Below are positions 6,023 through 7,219 of a DNA stretch of 7,219 nucleotides, in pieces. Under the pieces are notes generated by a model that saw only the letters and a program-made list of their open reading frames with translations, was not told the origin of the DNA and did not search any database. Each line of letters opens with the position of its first letter. Positions within the stretch are counted from its first letter, which is position 1. The position numbers and the translations under genes are program-made. Source of the DNA: an uncultured Lachnospiraceae bacterium (GTDB lineage: Bacteria > Bacillota > Clostridia > Lachnospirales > Lachnospiraceae); the NCBI GenBank assembly GCA_947631075.1, contig CANRJU010000127.1:1-7219 (forward strand), written 5' to 3'.

Positions 6023-6766
6023 TTATGCCTCGATGGCCTCTGCTGCCTCGTCCTCAGCTTCCTCCGGCACGTCCGCCATGGACTCGCCCTGGTTCGCCTC
6101 AATCACAGCGTCCGCCATCTTGGAAACAATCAGCTTGACAGCGCGGATCGCGTCGTCGTTGCCCGGAATGACATAATCCAGTTCCTCCGGATCGCAGTTG
6201 GTATCCACGATGCCGATCAGCGGAATACCGAGAATGTGAGCCTCCTGGATGCAGATTCTCTCCTTCTTCGGATCCACTACGAAAATCGCGTCCGGAATAT
6301 CCTTCATCTCCTTGATGCCGCCCAGATTCTTCTCCAGCTTATCCCACTCTTTTCTCAGATTGATAACTTCTTTCTTCGGAAGCACGTCAAAAGTTCCGTC
6401 CTCCGACATCTTCTCGATCGCCTTCAGCCTCTTGATGCGGGTCTGAATCGTCTTGAAGTTGGTCAGCATACCGCCGAGCCATCTCTCGTTGACATAGAAC
6501 ATGCCGCAGCGCTCTGCCTCGGCCTTGATGGAATCCTGCGCCTGCTTCTTCGTGCCGACAAACAGGATCTTGCCGCCCTCAGCCGCGATATCCTTGATCG
6601 CGTTGTACGCTTCCTCTACCTTGCCAACGGACTTCTGCAAATCGATAATGTAGATGCCGTTGCGCTCCGTGTAGATGTACTCTGCCATCTTAGGGTTCCA
6701 TCTTCTTGTCTGATGACCGAAGTGAACGCCTGCCTCCAATAACTGCTTCATTGAAATAACACCCAT
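6023..6766 (-). CDS. rpsB: 30S ribosomal protein S2
   Basis: A 247-residue protein, within the normal S2 length range. The N-terminal S2 signature is plain (LLEAGVHFGHQTRRWNPKM, residues 9-27). The second signature region runs from PDAIFVVDPKKE through EAHILGIPLIGIVDTNCDPE to PGNDDAIRAVKLI. The C-terminus is an acidic Ala/Glu-rich tail, common in S2. S2 joins late in 30S assembly and binds at the head-body junction. The start at 6766 is chosen because AAGGAGG (6775-6781) lies 8 nt upstream; the internal Met6 lacks such a site. It is the first gene of the rpsB-tsf operon, preceded by its own promoter and a folded leader that may allow feedback control by S2. Confidence 0.97.
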   Translation of the reverse strand: MGVISMKQLLEAGVHFGHQTRRWNPKMAEYIYTERNGIYIIDLQKSVGKVEEAYNAIKDIAAEGGKILFVGTKKQAQDSIKAEAERCGMFYVNERWLGGMLTNFKTIQTRIKRLKAIEKMSEDGTFDVLPKKEVINLRKEWDKLEKNLGGIKEMKDIPDAIFVVDPKKERICIQEAHILGIPLIGIVDTNCDPEELDYVIPGNDDAIRAVKLIVSKMADAVIEANQGESMADVPEEAEDEAAEAIEA

Positions 6767-6871
6767 TATTTCGTCCTCCTTAAAATTTGTTATTCCTCCG
6801 TCGGTTTATGACAAGAACCGCTTTACAAGCGGCACAGCTTACCAAAACCACCAACGTGTGTTATATGCAAC
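6767..6871 (-). promoter_or_regulatory. Structured 5' leader of rpsB, candidate autoregulatory RNA
   Basis: The roughly 105-nt leader contains a 6-bp hairpin CAACGT/ACGTTG (6852-6875, starting at or just before the transcript start). It also has a compact hairpin CCGCTT-GTA-AAGCGG (6818-6832), enclosed by an outer GGTTT/AAACC pairing (6845-6849 with 6803-6807). A second GGAGG (near 6795-6799) has no usable start codon, and the working site AAGGAGG is at 6775-6781. rpsB leaders are regulated by S2 in gammaproteobacteria. Whether this one is regulated is an inference from its length and folding. Confidence 0.5.
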
Positions 6872-6877
6872 GTTGTT

Positions 6878-6906
6878 ATTTTACCACAGCTTAAGCCGAT
6901 TTGCAA
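6878..6906 (-). promoter_or_regulatory. Promoter of the rpsB-tsf operon
   Basis: The -35 box TTGCAA (6901-6906), a 17-bp spacer and the -10 box TAAAAT (6878-6883), with TGG directly before the -10 giving an extended -10 element. It sits between the tRNA terminator and rpsB, so the operon has its own start. Confidence 0.85.
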
Positions 6907-6981
6907 GAGTTTTTTATCAATTTGGCAAAATTTATGGCAAACGCCCTGCCTTTTTATCCTAAATGCGCTTGCGCGCCGATT

Positions 6982-7018
6982 AAAAAAAACGAGCCCGCTA
7001 ACGCAAACCCGCCTTTTT
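6982..7018 (-). terminator. Intrinsic terminator of the tRNA-Lys genes
   Basis: A 9-bp stem including G-U pairs, CGGGTTTGC (7003-7011) with GCGGGCTCG (6990-6998), and a GTTA loop. Five A precede it (7014-7018) and eight T follow it (6982-6989). It begins four bases past the 3' end of the nearer tRNA. Confidence 0.85.
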
Positions 7019-7021
7019 AAG

Positions 7022-7094
7022 TGCGCGATCGGGGGCTCGAACCCCGGACCTTGTGATTAAGAGTCACCTGCTCTACCAACTGAGCTAATCGCGC
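7022..7094 (-). tRNA. tRNA-Lys (anticodon CUU), copy nearer rpsB
   Basis: A 73-nt cloverleaf: acceptor GCGCGAT/ATCGCGC, D stem GCTC/GAGC, anticodon loop CTCTTAA with CTT at 7059-7061, T stem CGGGG/CCCCG with loop TTCGAGC, and discriminator A. No CCA is encoded. The 27-43 pair is G-A, so the anticodon stem has only four canonical pairs. It is identical over all 73 nt to the gene at 7143-7215. Confidence 0.97.
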
Positions 7095-7142
7095 TTATTG
7101 ATGGGGTATACGCCCCTTATATAAAGCCAAAAAGCTTGGCGA
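7095..7142 (-). other. Spacer between the two tRNA-Lys genes
   Basis: Forty-eight bases with two small inverted repeats, GCCAA/TTGGC (7126-7140) and GGGG/CCCC (7103-7116). They may act as processing stems in a joint precursor. There is no clear promoter and no strong terminator, so the two tRNAs are probably co-transcribed. Confidence 0.5.
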
Positions 7143-7215
7143 TGCGCGATCGGGGGCTCGAACCCCGGACCTTGTGATTAAGAGTCACCTGCTCTACCAA
7201 CTGAGCTAATCGCGC
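7143..7215 (-). tRNA. tRNA-Lys (anticodon CUU), copy farther from rpsB
   Basis: The same 73-nt sequence as the gene at 7022-7094, with anticodon CTT at 7180-7182 and no encoded CCA. The matching continues for four bases 5' of the gene (minus-strand ATAA, plus-strand ttat) up to the window edge. The repeat distance of 121 bp suggests a tandem duplication, and more copies could lie beyond the edge. Confidence 0.97.
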
Positions 7216-7219
7216 TTAT

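Noticed and set aside
6782..6800. Leader peptide from the second GGAGG in the rpsB leader
   Set aside because: The only start-like codon at workable spacing is ATT, followed by six codons to TAA. There is no ATG, GTG or TTG at good distance.

Overview
The window looks like chromosomal DNA from a Clostridia-type Firmicute, most likely Lachnospiraceae or a close relative. The grounds are strong AAGGAGG-type ribosome binding sites, AT-rich intergenic DNA around GC-richer genes, tRNA genes without an encoded CCA end, and a very large Cache-type hybrid histidine kinase of the kind common in that family. The genus is an inference. All recognised genes are on the minus strand, so transcription runs from high to low coordinates.

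Layout in transcription order. Two identical tRNA-Lys(CUU) genes (7143-7215 and 7022-7094) end at an intrinsic terminator (6982-7018). A near-consensus promoter (6878-6906) then drives rpsB (ribosomal protein S2) and tsf (elongation factor Ts) through a roughly 105-nt structured leader. This operon closes at a strong terminator (4943-4991). As given, tsf has one base missing near 5748, which breaks the reading frame just before the EF-Tu-contacting TDFVAKN motif. A second consensus promoter (4749-4777) starts a signalling unit: a 1104-residue membrane hybrid sensor kinase (Cache-like sensor, HisKA, HATPase, degenerate receiver, active receiver, HPt) followed by a small stand-alone receiver protein. 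About 200 bp packed with inverted repeats separates the two, and the unit ends at a terminator (715-759). Immediately after it, a promoter (684-711) drives a truncated AAA_14/DUF4143-type ATPase that runs off the left edge. The 5' leader of the ATPase carries four copies of a 13-bp repeat at 32-33-bp spacing.

How the parts relate. rpsB-tsf is a housekeeping translation operon. The kinase and receiver look like one multi-step phosphorelay whose downstream target is not visible here. The ATPase appears to be a separate, more AT-rich accessory gene. The points most worth a second look are the helically phased repeats in front of the ATPase, the palindrome cluster between kinase and receiver, the tsf frameshift, and two terminators that share sequence as if they belonged to one dispersed repeat family.
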